In this document: in pieces, positions 37,413 through 45,905 of the stretch
Position numbering within the stretch: position 1 is the stretch's first letter
Layout: each line of letters opens with the position of its first letter
NCBI RefSeq assembly: GCF_900129135.1
Contig: NZ_FQVI01000004.1
Location: 62,001 to 126,000 of the forward strand
Direction of reading: 5' to 3'
Length of the DNA stretch: 64,000 bases
Source: Lactonifactor longoviformis DSM 17459
GTDB taxonomy: Bacteria; Bacillota; Clostridia; Lachnospirales; Lachnospiraceae
Position numbers and translations under genes: made by a program
Notes under the pieces: model-generated
Database searches by the model: none
Seen by the model: only the letters and a program-made list of their open reading frames with translations
What the model was told of the DNA's origin: nothing

Positions 37413-37793
37413 CTACTTATTATTTTCCATCTCCACACTTGCAATGCGGACATTTACATCGGATACTGTCAGTCCGGTCATATTTTCGATGGCCGTCTTC
37501 ACTCTCTCCTGAACCTTCTTGCTTGTTTCCAGTATGTTGTAACCGTAATCTATATTCAGCGCCAGATCTACACATACCACATCTTCCAGGACATCTACCT
37601 TGACACCTTTGGACAAATTCTTCATCCCCAGTTTTCCCACCAGTTCATTCGTGATATTCCCGGCCATGGAAGCAACTCCCTCTACCTCTGTAGCAGCCAA
37701 GCCTGCGATAATTGCGACCACCTCATCTGCAATCTGTACTTCTCCCAGATTGCCGTTATCATGTATTTTATAAGTATTTCTCTTTTCTGCCAT
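37413..37793 (-). CDS. Asp23/Gls24-family envelope stress protein
   Basis: This 126-aa protein has the Asp23 pattern: GEVQIADEVVAIIAGLAATEVEGVASM near the N-terminus and VKTAIENMTGLTVSDVNVRI near the C-terminus. Family members sit at the cell membrane and respond to wall or alkaline stress; in clostridia one copy is usually placed before nusB, as here. AGGAGG precedes ATG 37793; an upstream TTG is possible but less likely. Confidence 0.9.
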   Translation of the reverse strand: MAEKRNTYKIHDNGNLGEVQIADEVVAIIAGLAATEVEGVASMAGNITNELVGKLGMKNLSKGVKVDVLEDVVCVDLALNIDYGYNILETSKKVQERVKTAIENMTGLTVSDVNVRIASVEMENNK

Positions 37794-37877
37794 AATCAAA
37801 AACCTCCTAAGGCTATTCTCTTGGTGGTTATTATAACAAATTTCACCTGAAAATAAAAGGAGTATGGAAAAATTTAT

Positions 37878-38666
37878 TTATTGCAGCGTCCCTATGGAAG
37901 CAAAAAAAGCATCTTTTGCAGCCGCACTATCATCTGTGTAAACCAGAATCCAGGTGATAATTTTGTTATCCTGTTTTCTCGTACAGTAATCCTGATGCAT
38001 ATTAACATCCATATAGGTAACACTGGTTGTCATCTGCTGATAGTCCTGACCCCCAATGGATACAGTGGCAATCTCATCGGAGAATGTGTAATCCATCTCA
38101 TCTGTGGTAAAACTCTGCAGCTCCGACTTTACTGCCTGAAGATACTGGTCGGCTGTAATGTTCGCCATAGGGCTGTCCTCAGTTAAAAGTGTAGCAGTAA
38201 AATCCTGAGTTGCATTTCTGGCAATTAGCTCATATACAGAAGTATCCTCCATCTCAGCCACAGCTGCCTGTCCTTCCTCGTTCATATTCTCCTCGCCAGT
38301 ATCGGCCACTTCCTGTATTTCCTCCTCCGTGAGGAATAACAGGTCTTCCGGCAGCGTGATCTTCATATTCAGCCAGCTGCTTTCATAGACATTGTCTGTC
38401 ACTGTTCCCTTTACATAGGGCACCGCCGATTCTTCCGGTTCTCCTGATTCTTCCGTCTTCTTCTCAGGCTCTTCTGCCTTTTCTGCCGATTCTTCTGCCT
38501 TTGTGTCCTCCTTGGCTGTCTCCTCTGCCTTGGATTCTTCCTTTTTCCCGTCCGTTGCCTCCGTGTCAGTTGCGGCTGTTTTTTCCTGCTTATCATTCCC
38601 GCCGCATCCAGCTGCAAAAGTACACATCGCCAAGATCCCAATCCATAGCAATACTTTCTTCTTCAT
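37878..38666 (-). CDS. Lipoprotein of unknown function with E/K-rich linker
   Basis: This 262-aa protein has a lipoprotein signal with lipobox FAAGC (C21), a long low-complexity linker rich in Glu, Lys and Thr (about 25-80) and a C-terminal globular domain (about 85-262) with the WLNMKITLPEDL and TTSVTYMDVNM strands. The fold is not recognised. It is likely anchored at the outer membrane face on a flexible tether. It is a single-gene unit with no partner. Confidence 0.7.
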   Translation of the reverse strand: MKKKVLLWIGILAMCTFAAGCGGNDKQEKTAATDTEATDGKKEESKAEETAKEDTKAEESAEKAEEPEKKTEESGEPEESAVPYVKGTVTDNVYESSWLNMKITLPEDLLFLTEEEIQEVADTGEENMNEEGQAAVAEMEDTSVYELIARNATQDFTATLLTEDSPMANITADQYLQAVKSELQSFTTDEMDYTFSDEIATVSIGGQDYQQMTTSVTYMDVNMHQDYCTRKQDNKIITWILVYTDDSAAAKDAFFASIGTLQ

Positions 38667-38834
38667 ATCTTAATTCCTCCATATTAAGTTTTCTATCTCT
38701 ATGGTACTAAGAAAAGGGAAAGCTGTCAATGCGAAGCTCGCGGTGTATAGGCAGCGAGTGGAGAGGTGCAGACGATCTGATGGTCAAGAGAGACGCAGAT
38801 GGACGGTCAAAAATCTCCCTCATCCTGAAATTTC

Positions 38835-39175
38835 CCATACTCAGGTGAGAGAAATCCCGCGGCAGCGGGCGGGCTGGGTTGGGCGGGAGGCTTAAGGTCC
38901 GCGGACGATTCCGCAGGAGTGAGTAGAGAGTCTTAGGCAAAACCGGGATTCACGCCGGAGATTTTTTCGGCAGTCCAGGCCGAAAAAAAGTGAGCATGGG
39001 CAGAGAATGCACATCAAGCATTCTTTGCACATACGAACGGTGCTCCGGGGGGGATTCCGGTTTTGTCTTAGACTCTCTTCACGACGGAGGTGTCCCCGGA
39101 ACTTAAGCCTCCCGCCCAACCCAGCCCGCCCGCTGCCGCGGGATTTCTCTCACCGTCCTCCTGCCATCTCACCTC
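38835..39175. repeat. 340-bp hairpin repeat, copy B
   Basis: Same orientation and architecture as copy A at 7168-7515. The outer arms 38844-38896 and 39102-39154 are perfect complements over 53 bp and remain complementary at lower level inward. Bases 38958-39113 match copy A at all but two of 156 positions. The outer arms differ between copies, but in matched pairs: both arms here lack the same 4 nt and both have AGAGAAATCC where copy A has AGAGGAATCC. Confidence 0.87.
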
Positions 39176-39211
39176 CCGGCATGAATTCCCCAGAGCTAAA
39201 TTAAGTTACAA

Positions 39212-39248
39212 AAAAGGCACCGCTCCACATTCCGTATCACAGTGCCTT
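39212..39248 (-). terminator. Terminator of prfC
   Basis: Arms AAGGCAC and GTGCCTT around a 21-nt loop, followed by TTTTTTG on the minus strand. Confidence 0.75.
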
Positions 39249-39253
39249 CCCCT

Positions 39254-40846
39254 CTAATTCTTACCAAACTCTGCCAACCGCAGTCCATCGTTTCTGTCCA
39301 GTGTCATTCCGATGCTCCAGCTGTTTACAAACAGAAGCAGCGGATTTCCTTTTAAATCCATAACCTTCTTCATATCTGAAGTCCCGGTTATCTTTTTCAC
39401 ATCGATCTCGTCTTTGTTCTCTATCCAGCGAATATGTTCATAGGGAAGATTTTCCAGACGAATATCTACTTTATATTCATTTTCCAAGCGGTATTTTAAC
39501 ACATCAAACTGCAGGACGCCTACCACTCCCACAATAATCTCTTCCATTCCCGTGTTCAGTTCCTGGAAGATCTGAATCGCACCTTCCTGGGCAATCTGGT
39601 TGATTCCCTTGATGAATTGTTTTCTTTTCATAGTATCTAACTGGCGCACTCTGGCAAAATGCTCCGGAGCAAAAGTGGGAATTCCCTCATAGGCAAACTT
39701 CTTATTTGACATACAGATGGTATCTCCGATAGAAAAAATACCAGGATCAAATACGCCGATGATGTCTCCCGCATATGCCTCGTCTACAATGTGTCGATCC
39801 TGGGCCATCATCTGCTGGGGTTGAGACAGGCGCATCTTCTTTTCCCCCTGTACATGGTATACCTCCATCCCTGCATCAAACTTGCCGGAACAGATACGCA
39901 TAAAGGCAATTCTGTCCCTGTGGGCTTTGTTCATATTAGCCTGAATCTTGAATACAAAGGCTGAAAAGTCTTCCTTCATCGGATCAATGATTCCCACATC
40001 AGCCTTTCTGGGAAGGGGAGATGAGGTCATCTGAAGAAAATGCTTTAAAAAGGTCTCCACGCCAAAGTTCGTCAGCGCCGACCCGAAAAACACAGGGGAA
40101 AGTTCACCTTTGCTCACTTTTTCCAAATCAAACTCCGCACTGGCGCCGTCCAGCAGCTCGATTTCTTCCATTAAGAGCTCCTTGGCCTCTTCCCCCACGG
40201 CCTCGTCGAACTTAGGGTCCCCGATGGGGATTTCACTTTCAACACCCTCTTTTGTACCTTTCATAGTATCGGAAAAGGTCAGCACACTTTTGCTGTTTCT
40301 GTCATAGACACCCTTGAATTCCTTTCCGGAACCAATGGGCCAGTTAATGGGACAGGTGGCAATTCCCAGCTCTTTTTCGATTTCATCCAGCAAGTCAAAG
40401 GTATCGTTGGCATCTCTGTCCATCTTGTTAATAAATGTAAAAATAGGGATATGTCTCATGACACAGACTTTAAAAAGCTTTCTGGTCTGAGCTTCAACGC
40501 CTTTGGAACCGTCAATAACCATGACTGCAGAATCTGCAGCCATTAAGGTTCGATATGTGTCCTCCGAGAAATCCTGATGTCCCGGGGTATCCAGTATGTT
40601 AATGCAATAACCGTCGTAGTTAAACTGCAGTACAGAAGACGTGACAGAGATACCTCTCTCTTTTTCAATCTCCATCCAGTCAGACACCGCATGGCGGGCT
40701 GTTGCTTTTCCTTTTACTGACCCTGCCAGGTTGATCGCTCCCCCGTAGAGAAGAAATTTTTCCGTAAGGGTGGTTTTGCCGGCATCCGGATGAGAAATGA
40801 TTGCAAATGTACGTCTCTTTTTTATTTCATTTGTATAATCAGGCAC
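39254..40846 (-). CDS. prfC: Peptide chain release factor 3
   Basis: RF3 is a GTPase that removes RF1/RF2 after peptide release. The 530-aa protein has the G1 motif SHPDAGKTTL (18-27), switch region RGISVTSS, G3 LDTPGHQDF and G4 NKMDRD, then domain II/III typical of PrfC. The start is GTG at 40846 eight bases after AGGAGG. It is a single gene with its own terminator. Confidence 0.97.
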   Translation of the reverse strand: MPDYTNEIKKRRTFAIISHPDAGKTTLTEKFLLYGGAINLAGSVKGKATARHAVSDWMEIEKERGISVTSSVLQFNYDGYCINILDTPGHQDFSEDTYRTLMAADSAVMVIDGSKGVEAQTRKLFKVCVMRHIPIFTFINKMDRDANDTFDLLDEIEKELGIATCPINWPIGSGKEFKGVYDRNSKSVLTFSDTMKGTKEGVESEIPIGDPKFDEAVGEEAKELLMEEIELLDGASAEFDLEKVSKGELSPVFFGSALTNFGVETFLKHFLQMTSSPLPRKADVGIIDPMKEDFSAFVFKIQANMNKAHRDRIAFMRICSGKFDAGMEVYHVQGEKKMRLSQPQQMMAQDRHIVDEAYAGDIIGVFDPGIFSIGDTICMSNKKFAYEGIPTFAPEHFARVRQLDTMKRKQFIKGINQIAQEGAIQIFQELNTGMEEIIVGVVGVLQFDVLKYRLENEYKVDIRLENLPYEHIRWIENKDEIDVKKITGTSDMKKVMDLKGNPLLLFVNSWSIGMTLDRNDGLRLAEFGKN

Positions 40847-40959
40847 GATAGCATCCTCCTGTGCGAACTGTAATTTTCTTATTTTTCCAAAGTTACCGTG
40901 ATTTTACACGCTCTGAATATTTTAGTATACCCGGGAAACGGTGTCAAGGGATTTTAAAA

Positions 40960-41673
40960 TTACTCTTCCCCCTCTGTTCCGTCGTCTGATGACTGTGCCT
41001 GACTCATGGGAGTAATTACGATATTTTCAGGAGCTACACTGGTTTTCCTCTTAACAATATCTTCGATTTGAGCCCTCTTGGCATCATCCAGCTCAGAATC
41101 GGGTACTATGACGTCCGCAGAGTCACTGGTAAGATTCACCACCACATTTTCAAAGCCTTTTGCTTCCAGAAGCAGCTCTGCCGCCTCTTCCTGCTCTGCC
41201 AAATCTGTCATCTGCACCATGGATGCCACTGCTTCCTGTTTCTGCTCGTCAGAAATATTGGCATTGTTGATAATCTCCAGCAGAGTTTCTTTGTTGGCGG
41301 ATCGGACCTGCTCCCTGCTGATCTTGGCCTGTGCTACAAAGGTGGAAGCACCTGTAAGTACTGCCTCCCCCGGAGTCTCTACATTAGCATCTGTCGTACT
41401 GGCATCTGCTGTATCCTGACTGTTTTCTTCCAGCAGGGCTGTCTCATCGGTAAGATCTGTGTCCAGACTGTCAATATCCTGAAGTACACTGTCCATATCT
41501 GCTGTGGTTTTAGAATCCTCATCGGATGAATTTTTAACATCTTCGGAGCTTGCTTTCTTAAGCGATTTGCCCATCCCCAGATGACTGTCCGAATAATTGA
41601 TGTATCCGGCCACTGCTATCATGATTGCCAGGGCAGTAATAATTACCTGATTTTTCTTAAAAATTTTCTTCAC
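40960..41673 (-). CDS. spoIIIAH: Stage III sporulation protein AH
   Basis: SpoIIIAH is the mother-cell protein that pairs with forespore SpoIIQ to form the feeding channel across the two spore membranes. The 237-aa protein has one N-terminal membrane helix (9-25), a disordered linker and a C-terminal ring-building YscJ/FliF-like domain (about 105-220) with AEQEEAAELLLEAKGFENVVV. The start is GTG (41673), seven bases after AGGAG. It is the last gene of the spoIIIA operon. Confidence 0.93.
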   Translation of the reverse strand: MKKIFKKNQVIITALAIMIAVAGYINYSDSHLGMGKSLKKASSEDVKNSSDEDSKTTADMDSVLQDIDSLDTDLTDETALLEENSQDTADASTTDANVETPGEAVLTGASTFVAQAKISREQVRSANKETLLEIINNANISDEQKQEAVASMVQMTDLAEQEEAAELLLEAKGFENVVVNLTSDSADVIVPDSELDDAKRAQIEDIVKRKTSVAPENIVITPMSQAQSSDDGTEGEE

Positions 41674-41685
41674 TTGGATTCTCCT

Positions 41686-42165
41686 CTATTTCATTTTCAT
41701 TACTTTAATTTTATGGGCTTCCACCTGAAATAATGCCATAACTGCCTCCCGAATATTTTGATTTACCACTGCATTATCACCTCCCTGGGCAATCACCAGC
41801 ACACCTTTGATTCGGGGCAGTATCTCTGTGGAAACATAGGGGGTTTGATTTCCCTTGGAATCTTTCGCATATACCGTGGCATCTGAATCTTTCTCCACCA
41901 CTTTTTCTCCCGTATCTTCAAAGGTAAGCACTACCTGTACCTTTCCGATTCCCTCCACATTGGAAAGAGCCTGTTCCAGCTCTGTCTCCATCTGCCTCCC
42001 TGTAAGTTCCCGGGTGTCTGATTTTTCTGTATCCGGAAGAGACGTCTCACTGGTGCTGTCCTTTTCCTTCTCTTTTGTGGGCAATGCAATGATCAGCAGC
42101 AGTATTCCCACCAGAAGCACTACTACCAGCTGTTCCTTTTTTAAATTCTTAGGCAGTCCGTTTAT
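41686..42165 (-). CDS. spoIIIAG: Stage III sporulation protein AG
   Basis: SpoIIIAG forms a large ring within the SpoIIIA-SpoIIQ channel. The protein has one membrane helix (about 12-28, LVVVLLVGILLLIIALP) and a C-terminal ring domain with VEGIGKVQVVLTFED. No ATG, GTG or TTG in frame is placed near the AGGAGGGG box; the best spaced codon is ATA at 42165, which overlaps the spoIIIAF stop as ATAA, giving 159 aa. A CTG at 42156 and a GTG at 42237 are alternatives. AUA initiation is rare and unverified. Confidence 0.85.
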   Translation of the reverse strand: MNGLPKNLKKEQLVVVLLVGILLLIIALPTKEKEKDSTSETSLPDTEKSDTRELTGRQMETELEQALSNVEGIGKVQVVLTFEDTGEKVVEKDSDATVYAKDSKGNQTPYVSTEILPRIKGVLVIAQGGDNAVVNQNIREAVMALFQVEAHKIKVMKMK

Positions 42166-42473
42166 TGTGTCATCCCCTCCTCCTGATACATTTTTACATT
42201 GTATTTCTCTTCCAGTTCCTGCGCGTAATCCTCCCACTGCTGCAGCTGACGGGATTCCTCCTCCTGAAGATAGTCATAAAAAGAAGTCTCTATCCGTTCA
42301 TCTATATTCAGGAATTGAAGAATAGGGGACAGTAATAACAACATCAGCAAAATCCCCATAAAGTACTGTACATATTTCCGGTAGCTGTTATCCGGCATAA
42401 AGTTCAGCACCGCAGACAGAAAGATAAAAAAATACGCCAGATTTTCCATCCATTTGTAGATTTGCTGGGTCAT
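42162..42473 (-). CDS. spoIIIAF: Stage III sporulation protein AF
   Basis: This 103-aa protein is a small SpoIIIA component with two N-terminal membrane helices (about 8-25 and 33-51) and a short charged cytoplasmic tail with DYLQEEE. GGGGAGGGA precedes the ATG. It overlaps spoIIIAG as described for that gene. Confidence 0.9.
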   Translation of the reverse strand: MTQQIYKWMENLAYFFIFLSAVLNFMPDNSYRKYVQYFMGILLMLLLLSPILQFLNIDERIETSFYDYLQEEESRQLQQWEDYAQELEEKYNVKMYQEEGMTQ

Positions 42474-42517
42474 TTCTTGTCCCTCCCCTGTTGGAAAATA
42501 TGCGCCGTATTCCGTAA

Positions 42518-43762
42518 TTATGTCTGAAAAAATGATGTGGCCAGTATAGCAATTGTGATCATGAACAACACCTCAACGGTAAGAAGCACCCTTAACAGCA
42601 GGGCACATCCTTCCCCGATAGTACTAAGGCAGCCCACCATCCGCTTGTCCGATATAGGCTGGGTGAGAGCTGCCAGAAATTTATACAGAATCGTGGTAAA
42701 CCCCATTTTAATCAGAGGGGAGAGGCCCAGAATCACCAAAACTATAATTGCCACTACACCAAGGCAATTGCGCACCAGCACGGAAGTGCCCAGTACTACC
42801 TCAGTCACCGCATCCACCGCATTTCCAATCCCTGGAATGGCGCTGGCAGTCTTCCCCAGAAAGGTTCGCTTCAGGGAATCCAGTGCAGGGGTGACCATAT
42901 TCTGCACCACCTGAAGTCCCACCACCACTGCCAGGCAAGTTCTAAGTGTCCACTCAATTAATGTCTTCATCAATTCTGCCATCTTTGAGAGAAAATCTTC
43001 ACTGTGCAGATAATTTACCAGTTCAAGAAGCACAAACACATTGATGCCGGGAAGGATCACGGTGAGAAGCAGAACCTGTACCAGATAGATTAAAATCAGC
43101 ACCATTTCATAAAACATCATGGCTGTCCCTGCACCGGTAGATACAGTGATGGCCAGAAAATACGCGGGTGCCAGAGCCTTCATGAAGGTGGTAAGCCCTG
43201 TCAGTGTATCATGTACCTGGCTGCTTAGCGTGCCGAAGGAATGGATCAGCACGGCAAGAAGAAGCATATAAATCATGTAAAAACTAATCTCCCCAATCTG
43301 ACCATTCTCAAAAACGTTGGAAAAATTAGTAAAGAGAGCTGCAAGCAAGACCAGCAAAAGTACATGAACCATCGTCTCCTTCTCCACGGAAAAGGAGGTA
43401 AGGAGCACCTGCTGTATGACTTCTCTGAAATTCTCTTTGGTAAAAATCTGTTCCCCGTTCATCAGCCGCTCCATGGCCGTTCCCAGATCGAAGCTGTTCT
43501 CTCCAAGAAGTTCTGTGATAGCTTCCTGCACCTGATTCAGGTCCATATCTTCCATCATACTGTCTTCGATCTCTCTGCCCTTGTCCTCCATGGTTTCCTG
43601 CATCTGAATCTCCTCCCGGGTCTTTTCCGACTCTGAAGGAGGTACTGCTTCAATAATTTCTTCTTCCTGATCCGATGCACTGACAGACTGGATATTTCCC
43701 AGAATCAGTATAAAAAGCACAGCGGCGGCCAGACCGATGCGAAAGGGGGCATGGCCTTTCAT
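42518..43762 (-). CDS. spoIIIAE: Stage III sporulation protein AE
   Basis: SpoIIIAE is the largest SpoIIIA membrane protein. The 414-aa protein has a cleavable signal peptide (to about residue 29, QSVSA), an acidic extracytoplasmic segment (30-110) and about seven to eight membrane helices with family blocks such as LAPAYFLAITVSTGAGTA. Start overlaps spoIIIAD stop by four bases (ATGA); no strong ribosome site, so coupled translation is likely. Confidence 0.94.
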   Translation of the reverse strand: MKGHAPFRIGLAAAVLFILILGNIQSVSASDQEEEIIEAVPPSESEKTREEIQMQETMEDKGREIEDSMMEDMDLNQVQEAITELLGENSFDLGTAMERLMNGEQIFTKENFREVIQQVLLTSFSVEKETMVHVLLLVLLAALFTNFSNVFENGQIGEISFYMIYMLLLAVLIHSFGTLSSQVHDTLTGLTTFMKALAPAYFLAITVSTGAGTAMMFYEMVLILIYLVQVLLLTVILPGINVFVLLELVNYLHSEDFLSKMAELMKTLIEWTLRTCLAVVVGLQVVQNMVTPALDSLKRTFLGKTASAIPGIGNAVDAVTEVVLGTSVLVRNCLGVVAIIVLVILGLSPLIKMGFTTILYKFLAALTQPISDKRMVGCLSTIGEGCALLLRVLLTVEVLFMITIAILATSFFQT

Positions 43763-44145
43763 GACAGAAACCCGTGAATGGTCTCCATAACAGCCAGAAG
43801 TACAGGCATACTGATGACCATAATGTATAATTTACTGAATACCTCTATCTGATTGCCGATAGAACCATACCCGGCATCCTTGCAGATTCCGGATGTAAAC
43901 TGGCCGATATAAGTGATTCCTATCATTTTCAGCAGCGTGGTCAGGTAGGACGTGCTGATCGGCAGGTATTCCTGAAGCTGGTTTACGGAATCAAAGAGAT
44001 ATTCCAGCTTCCCTATGGCATATGTAAAAATACACAGGCTGACTCCCAGGCTGATATAAATAGAATACTCCGGCTTTACCCCCTTCAGGAAAATGCCCAG
44101 TAGAATCCCAGCCATCCCGAGAATAGCTACTTTTATCATCTCCAT
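43759..44145 (-). CDS. spoIIIAD: Stage III sporulation protein AD
   Basis: This 128-aa protein has four membrane helices and the family features IKVAILGMAGILLGIFLKG and the LGVSLCIFTYAIGKLEYL stretch. ATG 44145 is spaced from GAGGTGG; a GTG four codons earlier is possible. It follows spoIIIAC by 24 bp. Confidence 0.92.
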   Translation of the reverse strand: MEMIKVAILGMAGILLGIFLKGVKPEYSIYISLGVSLCIFTYAIGKLEYLFDSVNQLQEYLPISTSYLTTLLKMIGITYIGQFTSGICKDAGYGSIGNQIEVFSKLYIMVISMPVLLAVMETIHGFLS

Positions 44146-44169
44146 GTGTTCCACCACCTCTTTTCCCGT

Positions 44170-44364
44170 TTACAGGGAGAATAAATCTTTTATGGTTTGA
44201 AATAAATCATAGATATAGGGAAGTACCCAGAATAAAACCAGGATTAATCCCGCAAGGCTGGTTAAGAATGCCTGTTCCTCTCTCTGGCTGTGCTTCAATA
44301 CCATACATAATACGGATACCAGGATTCCCACTGCCGCTATTTTAAATAAGAGACTTACTTCCAA
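44170..44364 (-). CDS. spoIIIAC: Stage III sporulation protein AC
   Basis: This 64-aa protein has two membrane helices (about 6-22 and 35-52) and the SQREEQAFLTSLAGLIL motif, normal for SpoIIIAC. The start is TTG (44364) six bases after GGGGGAGGGG. Together with SpoIIIAD it forms a membrane subcomplex. Confidence 0.92.
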   Translation of the reverse strand: MEVSLLFKIAAVGILVSVLCMVLKHSQREEQAFLTSLAGLILVLFWVLPYIYDLFQTIKDLFSL

Positions 44365-44388
44365 CTTCCCCTCCCCCTTTGTACAGAT

Positions 44389-44907
44389 TTATGCCAGTGC
44401 AATGGCCAGAAACAGTCCGCCCATCACACCCAGGCTCTGATAGATTCTCTTTTTTGCCGGAATGGTAGCCTCGATTTCTTTCAATTCCAGTTCCAGCTCC
44501 TGCTGGTACAATTCCAGCGTGCTTATCTGCATGGCAATATCCAGGTATCCCAGATACTGGCCAATCTGTTTTAGACTTTCTTTATCTTTTGGGGTAAGGC
44601 TGCTGGATGACAGATGTTCATCCACACCTTCTGCGAAAAGCTCCTGAAAAGTCCGCCCGTCGTATTGGCAGGCCTTGCGGGCCACTTCTGTAAGAAATAA
44701 ATGGAAAGGTTCCGGAAGCTTCTGACCGATCTGGTCCAGAGCCTCCGGCAATGTAGATTTGCCATAGGAGATTTCCCCTTTTAAAAAGAGAAGCAGTCTC
44801 CTGATAGTTTTCAGCTGCTGGTATCTCTTTGTCAGAGACAGGCTCATCAGATATCCGATGCCGGAAGATGCACCTATCACGAGACAGATTCCTATCACTT
44901 TGATCAT
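44389..44907 (-). CDS. spoIIIAB: Stage III sporulation protein AB
   Basis: This 172-aa protein is of the SpoIIIAB/GspF-like type, with an N-terminal helix (3-22), the motif LKTIRRLLLFLKGEISYGKSTLPEAL, and a C-terminal helix (about 155-171). In the channel it is thought to be the membrane platform protein. It overlaps spoIIIAA by four bases (ATGA). Confidence 0.92.
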   Translation of the reverse strand: MIKVIGICLVIGASSGIGYLMSLSLTKRYQQLKTIRRLLLFLKGEISYGKSTLPEALDQIGQKLPEPFHLFLTEVARKACQYDGRTFQELFAEGVDEHLSSSSLTPKDKESLKQIGQYLGYLDIAMQISTLELYQQELELELKEIEATIPAKKRIYQSLGVMGGLFLAIALA

Positions 44908-45872
44908 GATGTACCACTCCCCTGATAGAGGCAGCTGCCTCTGGCATCATAGATTGCATGTACAGTTCCCGCCTGTTTCTCTTTTTTCAGAATCACATAC
45001 CTGTCAAAGATGCGTTCATTCATCAGACGCTGCATAAGAGGCTTCCTCTTAATATCCTCTATGGTGCTTCCGTGAACTGTGGCCAGCAGTCTGCAGCCGC
45101 AGTGGATTACAGATTCGATGGCGTGAATGTCCTCATAATCCCCCAGCTCGTCTACCGCCACTACTGAGGGCGACATAGACCGGATCAGCATCATCATACC
45201 CTCGGCTTTCGGACAGCAGTCCAGAATATCCGTCCGAATCCCCAGGTCATTCTGGGCAATGCCCAGGTAGGATCCTCCGATTTCGGATCGCTCATCCACC
45301 ACCCCCACAGTGATCCCGGGAAATTTATCCCATCCGTCAGAGATCTGGCGGATAATGTCCCGAAGCATAGTAGTCTTTCCGCATCTGGGCGGAGATATAA
45401 GAAGGGTGTGATAAATGGTATCTTCCTGTATCAGGTAGGGCATAATCGATGTGGCACAGCCTTTTATCTGATGGGACAGGCGCAGATTTACATAAGATAT
45501 ATACTTCACGCTTTTCACCTTGTCCCCCTCCATGACAGCCTTGCCTGCGATTCCCACACGGTGGCCGCCCTGAATAGTGATAAATCCCTGGCGGACTTCA
45601 TCCTCAAAGGCATACAGGGAATAACTGCTTACGTATCCCATAGTCTCTTTCACTTCCTGGGCGCTGACCAGATATGCGTTTTCTCTCCTATGTGTAAACT
45701 GCCCCTCCCGGGTCAGGAAATATTCTGTACCCTGGTAAACTACAATCAAAGGAGCATTGACCCGAAGACGTATCTCATAGACATTGTCCATATCCATCCG
45801 GGCTTTGGACAGAATTCCCCTGACTGACAGAGGAAATAATTGAATAATGGGTTCCTTCTTAATGTTCCTCAC
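44904..45872 (-). CDS. spoIIIAA: Stage III sporulation protein AA (ATPase)
   Basis: SpoIIIAA is the ATPase of the feeding channel, related to secretion ATPases. The 322-aa protein has N-terminal strands (about 10-90), Walker A SPPRCGKTTM (about 158-167) and the GVVDERSEIGG and VAVDELGDYED blocks. The first codon of the open frame is GTG at 45872 with no spaced ribosome site; AAGAGG is better spaced for the ATT at 45863. The exact start is uncertain. It opens the spoIIIA operon. Confidence 0.93.
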   Translation of the reverse strand: MRNIKKEPIIQLFPLSVRGILSKARMDMDNVYEIRLRVNAPLIVVYQGTEYFLTREGQFTHRRENAYLVSAQEVKETMGYVSSYSLYAFEDEVRQGFITIQGGHRVGIAGKAVMEGDKVKSVKYISYVNLRLSHQIKGCATSIMPYLIQEDTIYHTLLISPPRCGKTTMLRDIIRQISDGWDKFPGITVGVVDERSEIGGSYLGIAQNDLGIRTDILDCCPKAEGMMMLIRSMSPSVVAVDELGDYEDIHAIESVIHCGCRLLATVHGSTIEDIKRKPLMQRLMNERIFDRYVILKKEKQAGTVHAIYDARGSCLYQGSGTS

Positions 45873-45883
45873 CTCTTTAAAAC

Positions 45884-45891
45884 AATATATG
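45884..45891 (-). promoter_or_regulatory. Candidate sigma-E -10 element for the spoIIIA operon
   Basis: Minus strand CATATATT resembles the sigma-E -10 (CATACAAT type) about 12 bp before the spoIIIAA start. The -35 is not convincing and the leader would be very short, so this rests on known sigma-E control of spoIIIA. Confidence 0.3.
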
Positions 45892-45905
45892 AGGACAATC
45901 TGTTT

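Larger units (their letters stand above)
38667..39253. other. 590-bp gene-free stretch with hairpin repeat
   Basis: Between the lipoprotein and prfC no convincing gene is present. The region carries repeat copy B (38835-39175), a leader with CAGATGGACGGTCAA before it (38796-38810), and the prfC terminator. Confidence 0.8.
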
